From contig PTET01000003.1 of assembly GCA_004359435.1 (NCBI GenBank), forward strand, positions 10,865 through 56,285: a DNA stretch of 45,421 bases, given 5' to 3'. Numbering within the stretch: position 1 is the first letter of the stretch; every line of letters starts with the position of its first letter. Positions 7,873 through 18,086 of the stretch are shown here, one piece after another. Made by a program: the position numbers and the translations under genes. The stretch is from Flavobacteriaceae bacterium. Lineage in GTDB: Bacteria > Bacteroidota > Bacteroidia > Flavobacteriales > Weeksellaceae. The notes beneath the pieces were generated by a model. That model searched no databases. It was not told the DNA's origin and saw only the letters and a list, made by a program, of their open reading frames with translations.

Positions 7873-10647
7873 ATGCTAGAAGAAGGAGAAAAAATAATTC
7901 CGGTTAACATTGAGGACGAAATGAAATCGTCTTACATAGACTATTCTATGTCTGTGATTGTTTCCAGAGCTTTACCCGATGTAAGAGATGGTCTCAAACC
8001 TGTTCACAGAAGAGTTTTATACGGAATGCACGAACTGGGGGTTAGGGCCAACAGTTCTTATAAAAAATCCGCAAGAATTGTTGGGGAGGTACTGGGTAAG
8101 TATCACCCACATGGAGACACCTCTGTTTATGATGCTATGGTGCGTATGGCCCAAGAATGGTCTATGCGTTATCAACTGGTAGATGGACAGGGTAACTTTG
8201 GTTCGATTGATGGAGATCCGCCTGCTGCGATGCGTTATACCGAGGCAAAACTCCAAAAATTTGCAGAAGAAATTCTCTCTGACATTGACAAAGAAACCGT
8301 TGATTTTCAGTTCAACTTCGACGACTCATTAACAGAACCTACCGTACTTCCAACAAGAGTCCCTACCCTACTTGTTAACGGGGCTTCTGGAATTGCGGTT
8401 GGTATGGCCACCAACATGGCCCCTCATAACCTAACGGAGGTAATTGATGGAATTTGCGCCTATATAGATCAGCCAGAGATTGAAGTTTCGGGGCTCATGC
8501 AGTACATCAAAGCGCCAGATTTCCCAACTGGAGGAACCATTTATGGCTACCAAGGCGTAAAAGATGCTTTTGAAACAGGAAGAGGAAGAATTGTACTTCG
8601 AGCCAAAACTGGTTTTGAAGAAATCGGAAGTAGAGATGCCATCATTGTAAACGAAATCCCGTATCAAATCAACAAAGCGGATATGATAGCCAAAACCGCT
8701 GATTTGGTAAAAGACGGAAAACTAGACGGGATTTCTGAAATTAGAGACGAGTCTGATAGAAACGGAATGCGTATTGTTTATGTACTACGCTCTGATGCAG
8801 TGCCCAATGTGGTTCTGAACAAACTCTATAAATACACTTCGCTGCAGAGTTCATTCTCTGTAAACAACATCGCTCTTGTTGCTGGAAGACCTCAGCAACT
8901 AAACCTTAAAGATCTTATCCACTATTTTGTGGAGCACAGACACGAGGTAGTTGTAAAACGAACCGAATACTTACTAAAAAAAGCCCAAGAAAGAGCCCAT
9001 ATTTTAGAAGGACTTCTAATTGCTTTAGACAATTTAGATCGGGTAATTCAGCTCATTCGAGACTCGAAAACCGTAGAGGAAGCAAGAGACAACTTGATGC
9101 AAACCTTTGCCCTTTCAGAAATTCAGGCAAGAGCCATTTTGGACATGAGACTCCAAAAACTCACTGGATTAGAAAGAGACAAGGTAAAAGAAGAATATGA
9201 TGACTTGATGAAGTTTATCTCGGACATGCAAAACATTCTTTCTGATAAATCTAGAAGAATGGGCATCATCAAAGAGGAACTTTTGGAAATCAAAGAGAAA
9301 TTTGGTGACCAAAGACGTACCCAAATTGATTTTGCTGGAGGAGAAATGTCCATAGAAGACATGATTCCAGATGAAGATGTGGTTCTGACCATTTCTCATG
9401 CGGGATACGTGAAAAGAACTCCACTTTCCGAATACAGAGTACAATCAAGAGGAGGAGTTGGAAACAAAGGTGCTACAACAAGAGACAAAGATTTCTTGGA
9501 ATACATGCTGGTTGCCACCAATCACCAATACCTTCTTATCTTCACAGAGAAAGGAAAATGTTTCTGGCTGAGAGTGTTTGAAATTCCAGAAGGTTCGAAA
9601 ACCGCCAAGGGAAGAGCCATCCAGAACCTCATCAACATTGAGCCAGACGACAAAGTTCGTGCCTACATCAAAACCGATGACCTCAGAAATGAGGATTACG
9701 TAAATTCTCATTATGTGGTGATGGTAACCGAAGATGGAATCATCAAAAAAACACCACTGGAGCAGTATTCAAGACCGAGAACCAATGGTATCAACGCCAT
9801 TACCGTTCGTGAAGGAGACATTTTGCTCGAGGCAAAACTCACAGATGGGGAAAGCCACATTATGATAGCTTCCCAAAGCGGGAAAGCCATCCGTTTTGAA
9901 GAAAACAAAGTGCGTTCTATGGGTAGAACTGCCTCTGGAGTAAAAGGAATCGACATAGATGAAAAAGACAAGGTAATTGGTATGATTATCATCGACCCGA
10001 AAACCATTGTTGAAACAGATGACGAAAACCAAGAAGAAATCACGGACGAAAACGGAAATGTCATTGTAGATGATTCTGCAGAAACCAGACAATCCATTTT
10101 GGTGGTTTCCGAAAGAGGATACGGAAAACGCTCCGATACTGGGGAATACAGAATCACCAACCGTGGTGGAAAAGGAGTGAAAACTCTGAACATCACAGAA
10201 AAAACGGGTAACCTGATTTCTATCCAAAACGTTTGCAACCAAAATGATTTGATGATTATCAACAAATCTGGAGTAACCATTCGTATGGCGGTATCCGAAA
10301 TGCGTGTGATGGGTCGTGCTACACAAGGAGTTAGACTTATCAACCTGAAAAACAACGACGAAATTGCTGCCATTGCCAAGGTAGAAGTAGAAAAAGAGAT
10401 AGAACCAGAGGTGCAATATGACGAAGATGGAAACCCCATCATCCCAGAAGGTGCAGATGAACCAGACACATCCGAGGATGACAATGGAGGAAAATCCTAT
10501 GGAGTGATTCCAGACATAGCCAATGAAAACGAAGATGGAGAGGAGGAAGAAAAGTCCAAGGAAGATTCCATCGCAGATTCGCTATCGGATTGGGACAAAG
10601 ACAATGGAGATTATTCAGACCCAGATGCTCCAAATCTATCGGAATAA
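7873..10647 (+). CDS. gyrA: DNA gyrase subunit A
   Basis: GyrA forms the breakage-reunion part of gyrase, which adds negative supercoils with GyrB. The 924-residue protein is full length. The catalytic tyrosine is Tyr122 in [10 protein letters not shown], the same number as in E. coli. The quinolone region reads [12 protein letters not shown] with Thr83. The C-terminal pinwheel begins with a GyrA-box-like [10 protein letters not shown] near residue 526, and a second RGGKG block lies near 770. Two acidic insertions or tails ([13 protein letters not shown] near 720, and a Glu/Asp-rich last 80 residues) make it longer than the E. coli enzyme. A terminator follows. No sign of damage. Confidence 0.97.
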   Translation: MLEEGEKIIPVNIEDEMKSSYIDYSMSVIVSRALPDVRDGLKPVHRRVLYGMHELGVRANSSYKKSARIVGEVLGKYHPHGDTSVYDAMVRMAQEWSMRYQLVDGQGNFGSIDGDPPAAMRYTEAKLQKFAEEILSDIDKETVDFQFNFDDSLTEPTVLPTRVPTLLVNGASGIAVGMATNMAPHNLTEVIDGICAYIDQPEIEVSGLMQYIKAPDFPTGGTIYGYQGVKDAFETGRGRIVLRAKTGFEEIGSRDAIIVNEIPYQINKADMIAKTADLVKDGKLDGISEIRDESDRNGMRIVYVLRSDAVPNVVLNKLYKYTSLQSSFSVNNIALVAGRPQQLNLKDLIHYFVEHRHEVVVKRTEYLLKKAQERAHILEGLLIALDNLDRVIQLIRDSKTVEEARDNLMQTFALSEIQARAILDMRLQKLTGLERDKVKEEYDDLMKFISDMQNILSDKSRRMGIIKEELLEIKEKFGDQRRTQIDFAGGEMSIEDMIPDEDVVLTISHAGYVKRTPLSEYRVQSRGGVGNKGATTRDKDFLEYMLVATNHQYLLIFTEKGKCFWLRVFEIPEGSKTAKGRAIQNLINIEPDDKVRAYIKTDDLRNEDYVNSHYVVMVTEDGIIKKTPLEQYSRPRTNGINAITVREGDILLEAKLTDGESHIMIASQSGKAIRFEENKVRSMGRTASGVKGIDIDEKDKVIGMIIIDPKTIVETDDENQEEITDENGNVIVDDSAETRQSILVVSERGYGKRSDTGEYRITNRGGKGVKTLNITEKTGNLISIQNVCNQNDLMIINKSGVTIRMAVSEMRVMGRATQGVRLINLKNNDEIAAIAKVEVEKEIEPEVQYDEDGNPIIPEGADEPDTSEDDNGGKSYGVIPDIANENEDGEEEEKSKEDSIADSLSDWDKDNGDYSDPDAPNLSE

Positions 10648-10667
10648 CGTTAGTTTTATTCATATTC

Positions 10668-10705
10668 AAAAGTCCTTTTGTTCTTGAGCAAAGGGACTTT
10701 TTTTT
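10668..10705 (+). terminator. terminator of gyrA
   Basis: The stem AAAAGTCC(T/C)TTTG pairs around an 8-base loop and is followed by a run of T. It starts 21 bases after the gyrA stop. Confidence 0.8.
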
Positions 10706-10743
10706 GATTTATCTTTAAACAACACTATTAACAACCAAAACAC

Positions 10744-11418
10744 GTGGACATCACCAAACAAAACCTTTTGCAGGCAGAAAACATAGCCATACAGCTTTTC
10801 GAAGTGATAGAAAAAAAAGGACTCATTGTCGCAGGAAAAACAGAATCCGAGCTCAATGAGGAAATATTTTCATTGGCAAAAGACCTATTTTCTATTCAAA
10901 AACACTGGCACAAACGGATTGTACGCACTGGCGAAAACACTCTTTTCCCCTATGATGCCAATCCCCCAAACCTTACAATTCAAGAAGACGATATTTTGTT
11001 TTTCGATTTCGGCCCTATCATTGAACATTGGGAAGCAGATTTGGGAAGAACCTACGTACTAGGAAACGACCCCATCAAACACAAAATCAAAAATGACGTA
11101 GAAACGGCTTGGAAAGAGACCAAAGCTTGGTTTGAAAAACACAAAAGCTTGAAAGCCTCGGAGCTTTTTAAGTTTGCAAAGAACAAAGCACAAGAATTCG
11201 GTTTTGAATTTGGAGGTGAAATCGCTGGACATCTCATCGGGGAATTCCCACATGAGGACATTGCTTCAGACCATGTTTCGCTGTATGTTCATCCAGAAAA
11301 CCACAACGATATGTTTGAAACAGATGCCTTGGGAAGAAAAAGAAACTGGATTTTAGAAATGCATTTTGTGGACAGAGAACGAAAATTTGGCGCATTTTAT
11401 GAGCAGTTGTTGGTTTAG
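10744..11418 (+). CDS. M24 family metallopeptidase (Xaa-Pro aminopeptidase-like)
   Basis: The 224-residue protein has the pita-bread fold pattern of methionine/Xaa-Pro aminopeptidases. All five dimetal ligands can be placed: Asp88 (FFDFGP), Asp99 (EADLGRTY), His163 (AGHLIGE), Glu205 (ILEMHF) and Glu220 (GAFYEQ). The 11-residue spacing of the two aspartates is that of the family. The start is GTG 10744, since no ATG gives the N-terminal helix. It is shorter than MetAP, lacking the C-terminal extension, and its substrate is unknown. It stands alone after gyrA. Confidence 0.85.
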   Translation: MDITKQNLLQAENIAIQLFEVIEKKGLIVAGKTESELNEEIFSLAKDLFSIQKHWHKRIVRTGENTLFPYDANPPNLTIQEDDILFFDFGPIIEHWEADLGRTYVLGNDPIKHKIKNDVETAWKETKAWFEKHKSLKASELFKFAKNKAQEFGFEFGGEIAGHLIGEFPHEDIASDHVSLYVHPENHNDMFETDALGRKRNWILEMHFVDRERKFGAFYEQLLV

Positions 11419-11507
11419 TTTGAAATTCATTTGACAAATAATCATTTTCAATTATTTCATCCATTTAATTTGTACTTTTCCATTCTAACTTTATAAAATT
11501 GAGTACA

Positions 11508-11996
11508 ATGAAGATAGTGAAATTTATACTTTTATTGGTTCTTTTGAGTGCCTGTAAAAAAAATGTACCTATAGATGAAGTAACATTTATCAGAGTTTGG
11601 ACTGATTCTGAAAGAAATTATACATCAGACATTTATAGAATAGACAAAAATAGACAAGTGATTTATTTCTATCCGAATGATAATAACAGCTTTATTTTAA
11701 ACAATATAACTCCTACACTTTATAGAGAAATTACAATTCAACCTGAATTGCAAAAAAACATTAGCGTTCTTCAAGAATTCCCAAAAACTTTGAAAGACCA
11801 CAAACTGTCTATCGAAGAATTAAAAAAAGCCCCAAACAGTGAGAGCATCATAATCAAAATAAATGATGAAATGTATATGTATAACATTGATAAGGATTCA
11901 GTGCCTGAAGGCTTAGATAATTCCTATCATCAAGCTCTAAGACTTCTGATTGAATCTGAGGCAATCGTTGAAGATACTTTTGGGCAAACCGAATGA
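11508..11996 (+). CDS. small uncharacterised lipoprotein
   Basis: ATG 11508 gives a short lipoprotein signal (MKIVKFILLLVLLSACKKN) with Cys16; the TTG frame start at 11499 adds only three residues. The mature part of about 145 residues has no recognised domain. It has features of a small secreted binding domain: EVTFIRVWTDSE, then NNSFILNNITPTLYREI and a C-terminal acidic end. Candidate promoter elements (TTGACA at 11434, TACTTTT at 11472) precede it. Function unknown. Confidence 0.75.
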   Translation: MKIVKFILLLVLLSACKKNVPIDEVTFIRVWTDSERNYTSDIYRIDKNRQVIYFYPNDNNSFILNNITPTLYREITIQPELQKNISVLQEFPKTLKDHKLSIEELKKAPNSESIIIKINDEMYMYNIDKDSVPEGLDNSYHQALRLLIESEAIVEDTFGQTE

Positions 11997-12148
11997 CAGT
12001 CTTGGCTTTTCGAAACAAAAATTCCCGTCCAAAACTGATTTGAACAGGAATTTCTCAAAAGTTAGGGTAAATAAAAACAAATTGGTATTTTTCGAAAAAT
12101 TGTTTTGACAATTTGTAAAAACCACAAACCAAAACCAAAAAACCAAAA

Positions 12149-13501
12149 ATGGAAAACAAATACGATGTTATAGTTGTTGGAGCTGGATATGCTGGGCTTT
12201 CCACTGCAAGAGAACTCAAAGATGCAGGAAAAAAAGTTCTGGTACTGGAAGCCAGAGACCGAGTAGGAGGACGAATTTACACCCATGATATGGGCAATGG
12301 AAAATACCTAGATTTGGGTGGTGCTTGGGTAGGTCCAACCCAAGACCATCTCTATGCCCTGATAGAAGAAATGGGTTGTACTACTTTCAGAACTTGGACC
12401 AAGGGACTGGAAACCCTTTGGATGGAAGGCAAAATCAAAACCTACACGGGGCTGATTCCACCTGTAGATGTCTTTTCCCTTTTGAATTTGGATTATGCCA
12501 TGAAAAAAGCCAACAGGCTTGCCCAAACCATCAACCTAGAAGAGCCTTGGAAATCCAAAGATGCCGAAAAATGGGACGGAATGACCCTTCGCACTTGGAT
12601 GAACAAAAATCTGCTCACCAAAAAAGCGAAATTTCTCTTTCAAGTTGGGATAGAAGCCGTTTGGTCCGCCGACCCTTCTGAACTCTCCATGTTGCACGTG
12701 CTCTTTTACATCAAAAGTGGAAAAAGTTTGGAAATGCTCATGAATGTGGAAGGAGGAGCCCAAGACTCCAGAGTCCATGGTGGGATGCAACAGCCCGCCA
12801 ACAGACTGGCAGAAAGACTTGGAGACATCATTCAACTTTCTAGCCCTGTGAAAAGTGTGAACCAAACCGCAGATTCTGTAGAAGTTACCATCAAAGACGG
12901 GAGAAAATATTCCGCCAAAAAACTCGTGGTTTGCATTCCTCCACCGATGGTTTCCAAAATTGAATTCACTCCCCTGCTTTGCACCACCAGAACCAGTTTG
13001 ATACAAAGAATGCCCATGGGCTGCGTAACCAAAACCTTTGCCATGTACGAAAAACCCTTCTGGAGAGAAATTGGCAGAAACGGAGCGGCTGTGGCAGACC
13101 AAGGACATACCACAGTAGTTTTTGACAACTCCCCAGAGGATGGGTCTTATGGGCTGCTGATGGGTTTTGTTTTGGGGAATCAGTCCAAAGAATTCATGAC
13201 CCTGCCTTTTGAAGAAAGAAAGAAAAGCATCCTAAATTCTTTTACCAACATGTTCGGGCCAGAGGCACAAAATGTAACCCATTACCAAGACCAATCTTGG
13301 GTAACAGAAGAATTTACCGGTGGTTGCTACGCTGCCTATATGTCTGCGGGAACTTGGACGACTCTGGGGCATATCCTTCGAAAACCAGAGGGGCATATCC
13401 ACTGGGCTGGAACAGAAACTGCCACAGAGTGGAATGGATACATAGACGGAGCCATTTCCTCTGGGAAAAGAGCTGCTAAAGAGGTTTTGGAACTAATCTA
13501 G
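12149..13501 (+). CDS. FAD-dependent flavin monoamine oxidase family protein
   Basis: The 450-residue protein starts with a Rossmann FAD motif VIVVGAGYAGLSTAREL (GxGxxG at residues 12-17), then LEARDRVGGRIYT (ribose and pyrophosphate contacts) and LGGAWVGPTQ. The C-terminal FAD block is HWAGTETATEWNGYIDGAISSG. This is the complete amine-oxidase architecture (MAO A/B-like, PF01593). It would oxidise a primary or secondary amine, giving aldehyde, ammonia and peroxide; the exact amine cannot be told. There is no signal peptide, so it is cytoplasmic. It precedes a small outer-membrane barrel gene by 35 bases. Confidence 0.9.
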   Translation: MENKYDVIVVGAGYAGLSTARELKDAGKKVLVLEARDRVGGRIYTHDMGNGKYLDLGGAWVGPTQDHLYALIEEMGCTTFRTWTKGLETLWMEGKIKTYTGLIPPVDVFSLLNLDYAMKKANRLAQTINLEEPWKSKDAEKWDGMTLRTWMNKNLLTKKAKFLFQVGIEAVWSADPSELSMLHVLFYIKSGKSLEMLMNVEGGAQDSRVHGGMQQPANRLAERLGDIIQLSSPVKSVNQTADSVEVTIKDGRKYSAKKLVVCIPPPMVSKIEFTPLLCTTRTSLIQRMPMGCVTKTFAMYEKPFWREIGRNGAAVADQGHTTVVFDNSPEDGSYGLLMGFVLGNQSKEFMTLPFEERKKSILNSFTNMFGPEAQNVTHYQDQSWVTEEFTGGCYAAYMSAGTWTTLGHILRKPEGHIHWAGTETATEWNGYIDGAISSGKRAAKEVLELI

Positions 13502-13536
13502 AAAATGAAAAAATTAACCAACCAAAAATTATAAGT

Positions 13537-14046
13537 ATGAAAAAAGTATTGTTTGCCTTAGGGTTTATGTTGAGTGCCACAGCTAGCGCACAACTTCAGG
13601 CTAGAGCCGGATTTGCGCTGATAGAAGACACTTCATTTGGTATCAACGGAGGTGTGGGCTATGACATTACAGACAAGATAAACGCCAATGTTGATAAGCT
13701 AACTTTCCAAACCGGGCTAGATGCCACCTATTATCAACTAAAACCGATTGAAAATACAGTTTCTAAAACAACTGGAAATGGACTGATTTTTACCGTTCCA
13801 ACAGTTGCCCAATACGAAGTATTTGAAGATCTAAACCTTGGAGCAGGATTATCTCTAAACTATATTACAAGCTCGATAAAGCAAGACTATTTTGGAGGCT
13901 CCTATAACCAAAGTGGAAGTGTTTCTGACTTTTCGGTAGGATTCATCCTTGAAGCGGAATACGACATCAACCAAACGCTTTCGGCTAGAGCAAGATACAA
14001 CTCTGCTGCGGAAGGCGTAATTTTAGGGATCGGTTACAAGTTGTAA
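13537..14046 (+). CDS. small outer-membrane beta-barrel protein
   Basis: A 169-residue protein with a Sec signal peptide (MKKVLFALGFMLSATASAQ, cleavage after ASA). The rest is alternating hydrophobic/polar strands with glycine- and tyrosine-rich turns (INGGVGYDITDKI, LGAGLSLNYITSS, LSARARYNSAAEGVILGIGYKL) typical of eight-stranded OmpW/OmpX-like barrels. Partner and role unknown. A strong terminator follows at 14067-14100. Confidence 0.82.
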   Translation: MKKVLFALGFMLSATASAQLQARAGFALIEDTSFGINGGVGYDITDKINANVDKLTFQTGLDATYYQLKPIENTVSKTTGNGLIFTVPTVAQYEVFEDLNLGAGLSLNYITSSIKQDYFGGSYNQSGSVSDFSVGFILEAEYDINQTLSARARYNSAAEGVILGIGYKL

Positions 14047-14066
14047 ACCCTCATCATAAAAAGAAT

Positions 14067-14100
14067 ATCCCCCTTTTGAGCAATCGAAAGGGGGATTTTT
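14067..14100 (+). terminator. terminator of the outer-membrane barrel gene
   Basis: The stem ATCCCCCTTT/AAAGGGGGAT around a 10-base loop is followed by five T. A near copy of the stem and loop (CTTTTGA.CAATCGAAAGGG) is found at 15801-15835. The T tail runs straight into coding sequence of the next gene, so a junction may lie here. Confidence 0.85.
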
Positions 14101-14102
14101 CT

Positions 14103-15586
14103 TCAGCAAAAAATTCCAAAACCATCATCAGCAGAATTGAAAAATCTGTGGATTCCATTCTAATGGGAAAAGGTTTGCACGATTGATTTTTTTCACAAAA
14201 TTTGGTGTGATGATGCACTTTGGACCGTATTCGGTTCCTGCTTACAACGACCAAAGTTTTGTCTCCAAAATGGAAAGATTCGCTGGTTTAAACTATGTAG
14301 CTTGGTACTGGTATTTTATCAGCGACAATATCATCACCAGAAATATCCCTTTTCATTCTGTAAAAAAACACCACATCCAAACCTATGGAAAAGATTTCAA
14401 CTATGATGATTTTATCCCCATGTGGCAAACTCCACATTTTGATGCAAACAAAATTTTGGATTTGTTTGAGTCCGCAGGGATAAAATACGTTGCGTATCCT
14501 GCCAAACACCACGATGGGTTCTGCCTTTGGGACACACAAACCACAGGAAGAAACAGTGTAGATCTTGGTCCACACAGAAATTTTGTTGATGAGATCTTTA
14601 CAGCTGCCAAAGGAAGAGATCTCAAAATGGGATTTTATTACAGCAATGTAGAATTCTACAATCCTGCCAACAAACCAGATTTGGCAAGGGTGGAGAAAGG
14701 CCAAGCTTACAACGGAAAAGAGTCTCAGATACTGCAAGCCAACTTGATTTTCAATTCTGGTGCTAAGCCAATCAATCCTTATTCCAAAAAAGAAGTTCCT
14801 TATACAGGGCAAGACGCAAGCATAACAGATTATGCTTCCCAAATTTTTCAGCCACAAATCAGAGAACTCATGAAATTATACAATCCAGAATTTTTCTATT
14901 TGGACATAGGTGGAAACGAAAAATATTACAAAACCAACGAATTTCTGGCAGAATATTACAACCATGCAAAAATTCACAACCCTGAGGGAGTTTTGGTGAA
15001 TGACCGTGGAGGAGACATTACAACACACAGAGACTACAATACCTTTGAATATGGTGTTGGAGTACGTACTCCACCTTTTGAACATGTGCTTCCTTTGCAA
15101 AGAGGTGTAATGACATATTCTGAATTTCAGGAAAACTTTTTGGATGCAACAGGGGTCATCAAAGAACTTTTATATTTGTGCTCTGAGGGAGGAAATCTCA
15201 TGCTTGGAGTTTCTACAAAAGCAGATGGATCCATTCCAGAAAATTATCCAAAAATCCTTGGAAACGTTGGAAAATGGCTCAAAAAATATGGAGATGGTGT
15301 TTATGATAGCAAGAATTTCCCTGGATACAAAGCCAAAATAAACGATGGAAATTTTTATACCCTAGCCAAAGATGGATCTCTTTGGGTGTTTTATCCTGAA
15401 AAAACCAAAAAAGTGATCATCAAACAAAAATTTGACCTTTCCAAAGCCAAAAAAGTGGAAATCATGGGAAATCCAGCTGCACATACCTACATTGGAAAAA
15501 AAGGGGGGAATTATACTGTGGAAGTTCCTTATGTTCAAGTTCCTTATGGTGAGGTAAATTATGGTGCTTTGAGGATTACTTTTTAA
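14103..15586 (+). pseudogene. alpha-L-fucosidase (GH29-like), 5' end missing and one frameshift
   Basis: The long open part from 14183 reads TKFGVMMHFGPYSVPAY, then AKHHDGFCLWDT, GFYYSN and YLDIGGNE, which are GH29 fucosidase blocks (KFG.x.HxG, HHDGF). Upstream, another frame reads SAKNSKTIISRIEKSVDSIL followed by MGKGLHD up to TGA at 14184; joining it to FFTKFG needs one base, e.g. a lost G giving HDWIFFTKFG. I therefore see a 1-base frameshift near 14184. The first codons, which should encode a signal peptide, are absent: coding sequence starts directly on the T tail of the preceding terminator. The enzyme would release fucose from glycans in the periplasm. The C-terminal beta-sandwich looks complete. 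Confidence 0.75.
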
Positions 15587-15613
15587 GCAGTTTCATCTAC
15601 TGTACACAAACAT

Positions 15614-15648
15614 AAAAGCCTCGATTCTAATAAAATCGAGGCTTTTTT
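15614..15648 (+). terminator. terminator of the fucosidase gene
   Basis: Stem GCCTCGATT (15618-15626) pairs with AATCGAGGC (15634-15642), followed by six T. It also has A residues on its left side. Confidence 0.9.
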
Positions 15649-15668
15649 ACATCCTAATGACGATCAAA

Positions 15669-15800
15669 TCAAAAGGGAATGTTGTATGCTGCTCCCACAC
15701 CGATGGCAGAAATGTTGTTGTCTGACATAAAAGTGTTTTGATAGTATCCATAAAAGTTCCAATCGTTGTTGTGGAAACCAATTTCTGGTCTTAAAAAAAA
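15669..15800 (-). pseudogene. C-terminal fragment of an outer-membrane beta-barrel protein
   Basis: On the minus strand, 43 codons ending at 15669 read RPEIGFHNNDWNFYGYYQ and then NTFMSDNNISAIGVGAAYNIPF. The pattern of two terminal beta strands and the final phenylalanine is that of an outer-membrane barrel C-terminus. No start or upstream part exists: the fragment is joined directly to the T-rich tail of a terminator hairpin (15791-15838). The barrel is not the one at 13537, whose end is different. Confidence 0.6.
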
Positions 15801-15838
15801 ATCCCCCCTTTTGATCAATCGAAAGGGAATTTTTAATG
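15791..15838 (-). terminator. terminator after the acyltransferase gene
   Basis: On the minus strand a stem TTCCCTTTC.../...GAAAAGGGGGGA is followed by a run of nine T (A run 15793-15801). Stem and loop nearly repeat the terminator at 14067-14100. Confidence 0.6.
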
Positions 15839-15847
15839 ACAGAAAAT

Positions 15848-16873
15848 CTAAACAAATCTTCGAAGAAGAGAATTTTGCCTAAAAAACTTAACAACTAAAA
15901 AAGACAACACAAAAGTCACGAAAACCTTGATAGGCAAGCCTAGAAGCGCATTATCCAAAAATTGAATTTTAGTAAAGAACATCATTTTACCTATAACGTC
16001 TAAAATTCCAGCATGAACAAAATACACTCCAAAAGTATACACTGAAAGTTCCGAAAAATGGTTTCTACTTAATCTACCCAAACTAAAAAACAAAAACAAA
16101 GAAAGACTAGAAACAACCACCAGCGGATTTAAGTAAGAATAGAAAGGTGTGCTGTGCTTATTTTCAATCGAAACATTGGTCAAAGCAAAAATGGTAACAC
16201 TACAAACCAGGTAAAGCAGAAGAAGTAAAATAGAATTGAGCTTCCTGTTGATTCTACTAAAAAAACATCCTACCACAAAATATCCCAAGTAAGGAATAAA
16301 CCAAAAAGCAAAAAAAACATTTTCTTTGCTATACCCATAAAAGGTAACATAGATAGAGGATATAAAAAGTAACCCAAAACCCAACAATCCAAGCTTTTGA
16401 TTATCAAGATTTTTTAAGACAAGATTTATCCATGGCGAAACTGCGTATAGTCCCAATAGCATGTACATATACCATAAATGAAAATAGGGTTTTCCTTTTA
16501 TCCATGAATCTAAAAGCAAATTAAAATCAATAGAACGATTCAAATAATAAAATTTCAAGCCTGAGTAGATTGTGTATAGAACAGACCAAAAAATCAAAGG
16601 AATTAATATTTTACTGAATCGCTTTTTGTAAAATTCAATAGGTTTTTGCTGGTTATCGAGCAAAAAATAACCACTCAGCATTACAAATATTGGAACACAA
16701 ACCCTAGAAAAAGAATCTACCCAATTTCCTACATAGAAATTAGAATCGATCTTTTGTCCATCCAAAACAGACAAAACATATCCTCCACTTGAATGAACAC
16801 AAATTACAAGTATCGTTGCCAATACCCTTAGATGGTCTAGTGAATAATTTCGATTGAGATTAGATTCTGTCAT
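15848..16873 (-). CDS. acyltransferase family 3 membrane protein (OafA/WecH-like)
   Basis: The 341-residue integral membrane protein starts with RNYSLDHLRVLATILVICVHSSGG, the conserved R/H motif of acyltransferase family 3 (PF01757), and has about ten hydrophobic segments. SRVCVPIFVMLSGYFLL and FHLWYMYMLLGLYAVSPW are further family blocks. Such proteins O-acetylate surface polysaccharides or peptidoglycan. The acceptor cannot be inferred; no polysaccharide cluster surrounds it. Length is normal. The 211 bases before the next gene (16874-17084) hold nothing I recognise. Confidence 0.88.
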   Translation of the reverse strand: MTESNLNRNYSLDHLRVLATILVICVHSSGGYVLSVLDGQKIDSNFYVGNWVDSFSRVCVPIFVMLSGYFLLDNQQKPIEFYKKRFSKILIPLIFWSVLYTIYSGLKFYYLNRSIDFNLLLDSWIKGKPYFHLWYMYMLLGLYAVSPWINLVLKNLDNQKLGLLGFGLLFISSIYVTFYGYSKENVFFAFWFIPYLGYFVVGCFFSRINRKLNSILLLLLYLVCSVTIFALTNVSIENKHSTPFYSYLNPLVVVSSLSLFLFFSLGRLSRNHFSELSVYTFGVYFVHAGILDVIGKMMFFTKIQFLDNALLGLPIKVFVTFVLSFLVVKFFRQNSLLRRFV

Positions 16874-17084
16874 GCTTCAAATTTAGATAAAAATATCCCA
16901 ATGGTTCTCTTTGTGAAACCCTACAAAACAGATGTATTCAAAACAAAAAATAATTCTTTTGTTTTCTTCTTTGCATTTTTATCCTTTTTCAAATCTATCA
17001 TATTTGATATATAATACCCAACTCTAGGAGATTGTACTATGAATTTCGCAAAAGAAAATTCTTAAATATATTTGGATACCCAAT

Positions 17085-18011
17085 TTACAAAAAAGATTCC
17101 AGAGCTTGAATGACTTCTTTGGGTCTGTCTATGGGTGAAACATGTTTTGAATTTTTGATGATCACCATTGTATCGTTTGAAAGTGTCTTTTCTATATCAC
17201 TTTGTTCGCAAAGATCGTGGTAGTTATCAAACTCAGCAGCAATAATCAGTTTTGGGTGAGGAAGACTGGCACCTGCCACACCTCGATCGAAATCTCCATT
17301 TTTTCTATACTTGTTGAAATGCTTCATGAACATTCTTCTGCCTTTGATTTCAAAAATGTGCGTCATAGTCTGGATGAACTTTTCTGGTGGCCTCTGAATA
17401 TAACTGGCCTTGAGTTCTTCCTCCAACAGAAAGGTCGGGAACAAATAACGGGTCAAGGTTTCTACCCCCGGGATTTCTTCCACAGCAAAAGGCAAGGTAT
17501 AGTCTCTTCCCTTGCAAATTCCGCCATAAGAATTGAGAAGCACAATTTTGTCGATTTTTTCAGGATGTCTTTTTGCGTATTCCATAACCATGTATCCACC
17601 TAAAGAGTGTCCCAAAATATGGGTTTTTTCTATTTTTTGGGAGACCAAAAACTGGTCTATAAAATCCATAAAATTCTGCTTAGAATAATTGTAGCCAAGG
17701 GCATCTTCCGTTAGACCCTGTCCGAGAAGATCCAAGGTAATCACTCTATATTTTTTGGTAAGTTCAGGAAAAATCAAAGAAAATTCCGCCATGCTTCCCT
17801 GCCCTCCATGCACCAAAAACAAATTGGGTCCCTGACCAGAAATTTTGTAATGTGCATTTACTCCACCAATATTGATGTATTTGGAATCTGAATCTTGCAA
17901 AATCTTCCTCACTTCTGTCAATTCTTTTTCTGGAGAGTAAAATATCACAAAAATCGAAACCAGAATAATCAGCACAAAAGAAAGTAGATAGAGAAAGTAT
18001 TTTTTCATCAA
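17085..18011 (-). CDS. membrane-anchored alpha/beta hydrolase
   Basis: A 308-residue alpha/beta hydrolase with one N-terminal membrane segment (residues 5-25), so probably anchored with the catalytic domain outside the cytoplasm. Catalytic features: oxyanion HGGQG (68-72), nucleophile Ser126 in GHSLGG, candidate acid Asp252 and His280 in NSKHVSP. The HGGQGSMAEF and DLLGQGLTED blocks place it near haloperoxidase/esterase-type hydrolases; the substrate is unknown. The protein is complete. It is followed upstream by a lipoprotein gene in the same orientation. Confidence 0.88.
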   Translation of the reverse strand: MMKKYFLYLLSFVLIILVSIFVIFYSPEKELTEVRKILQDSDSKYINIGGVNAHYKISGQGPNLFLVHGGQGSMAEFSLIFPELTKKYRVITLDLLGQGLTEDALGYNYSKQNFMDFIDQFLVSQKIEKTHILGHSLGGYMVMEYAKRHPEKIDKIVLLNSYGGICKGRDYTLPFAVEEIPGVETLTRYLFPTFLLEEELKASYIQRPPEKFIQTMTHIFEIKGRRMFMKHFNKYRKNGDFDRGVAGASLPHPKLIIAAEFDNYHDLCEQSDIEKTLSNDTMVIIKNSKHVSPIDRPKEVIQALESFL

Positions 18012-18086
18012 AATTGATTTTTATATCTTGAAAATTTGGTTTTTTAGCACTTTACCGTTAGTATCAAGAAAGCCAAATAAAAAAAT

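Noticed and set aside
8113-8121. Thr83 in GyrA as a quinolone-resistance mutation
   Set aside because: Threonine at this site is common in wild-type flavobacterial GyrA; resistance cannot be inferred.
9711-10484. 257-codon open frame opposite gyrA
   Set aside because: It mirrors the gyrA C-terminal domain, is Ser/Thr-rich without a recognisable domain, and gyrA is certain.
12000-12148. Short inverted repeats before the amine oxidase as a terminator or operator
   Set aside because: Arms are short and imperfect and no T run follows; nothing firm can be said.
12536-13108. 190-codon open frame opposite the amine oxidase
   Set aside because: Shadow of a clear gene; no signal, motif or start context.
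16874-17084. A hidden gene in the gap between acyltransferase and hydrolase
   Set aside because: No frame gives a plausible protein and no RNA structure is apparent.
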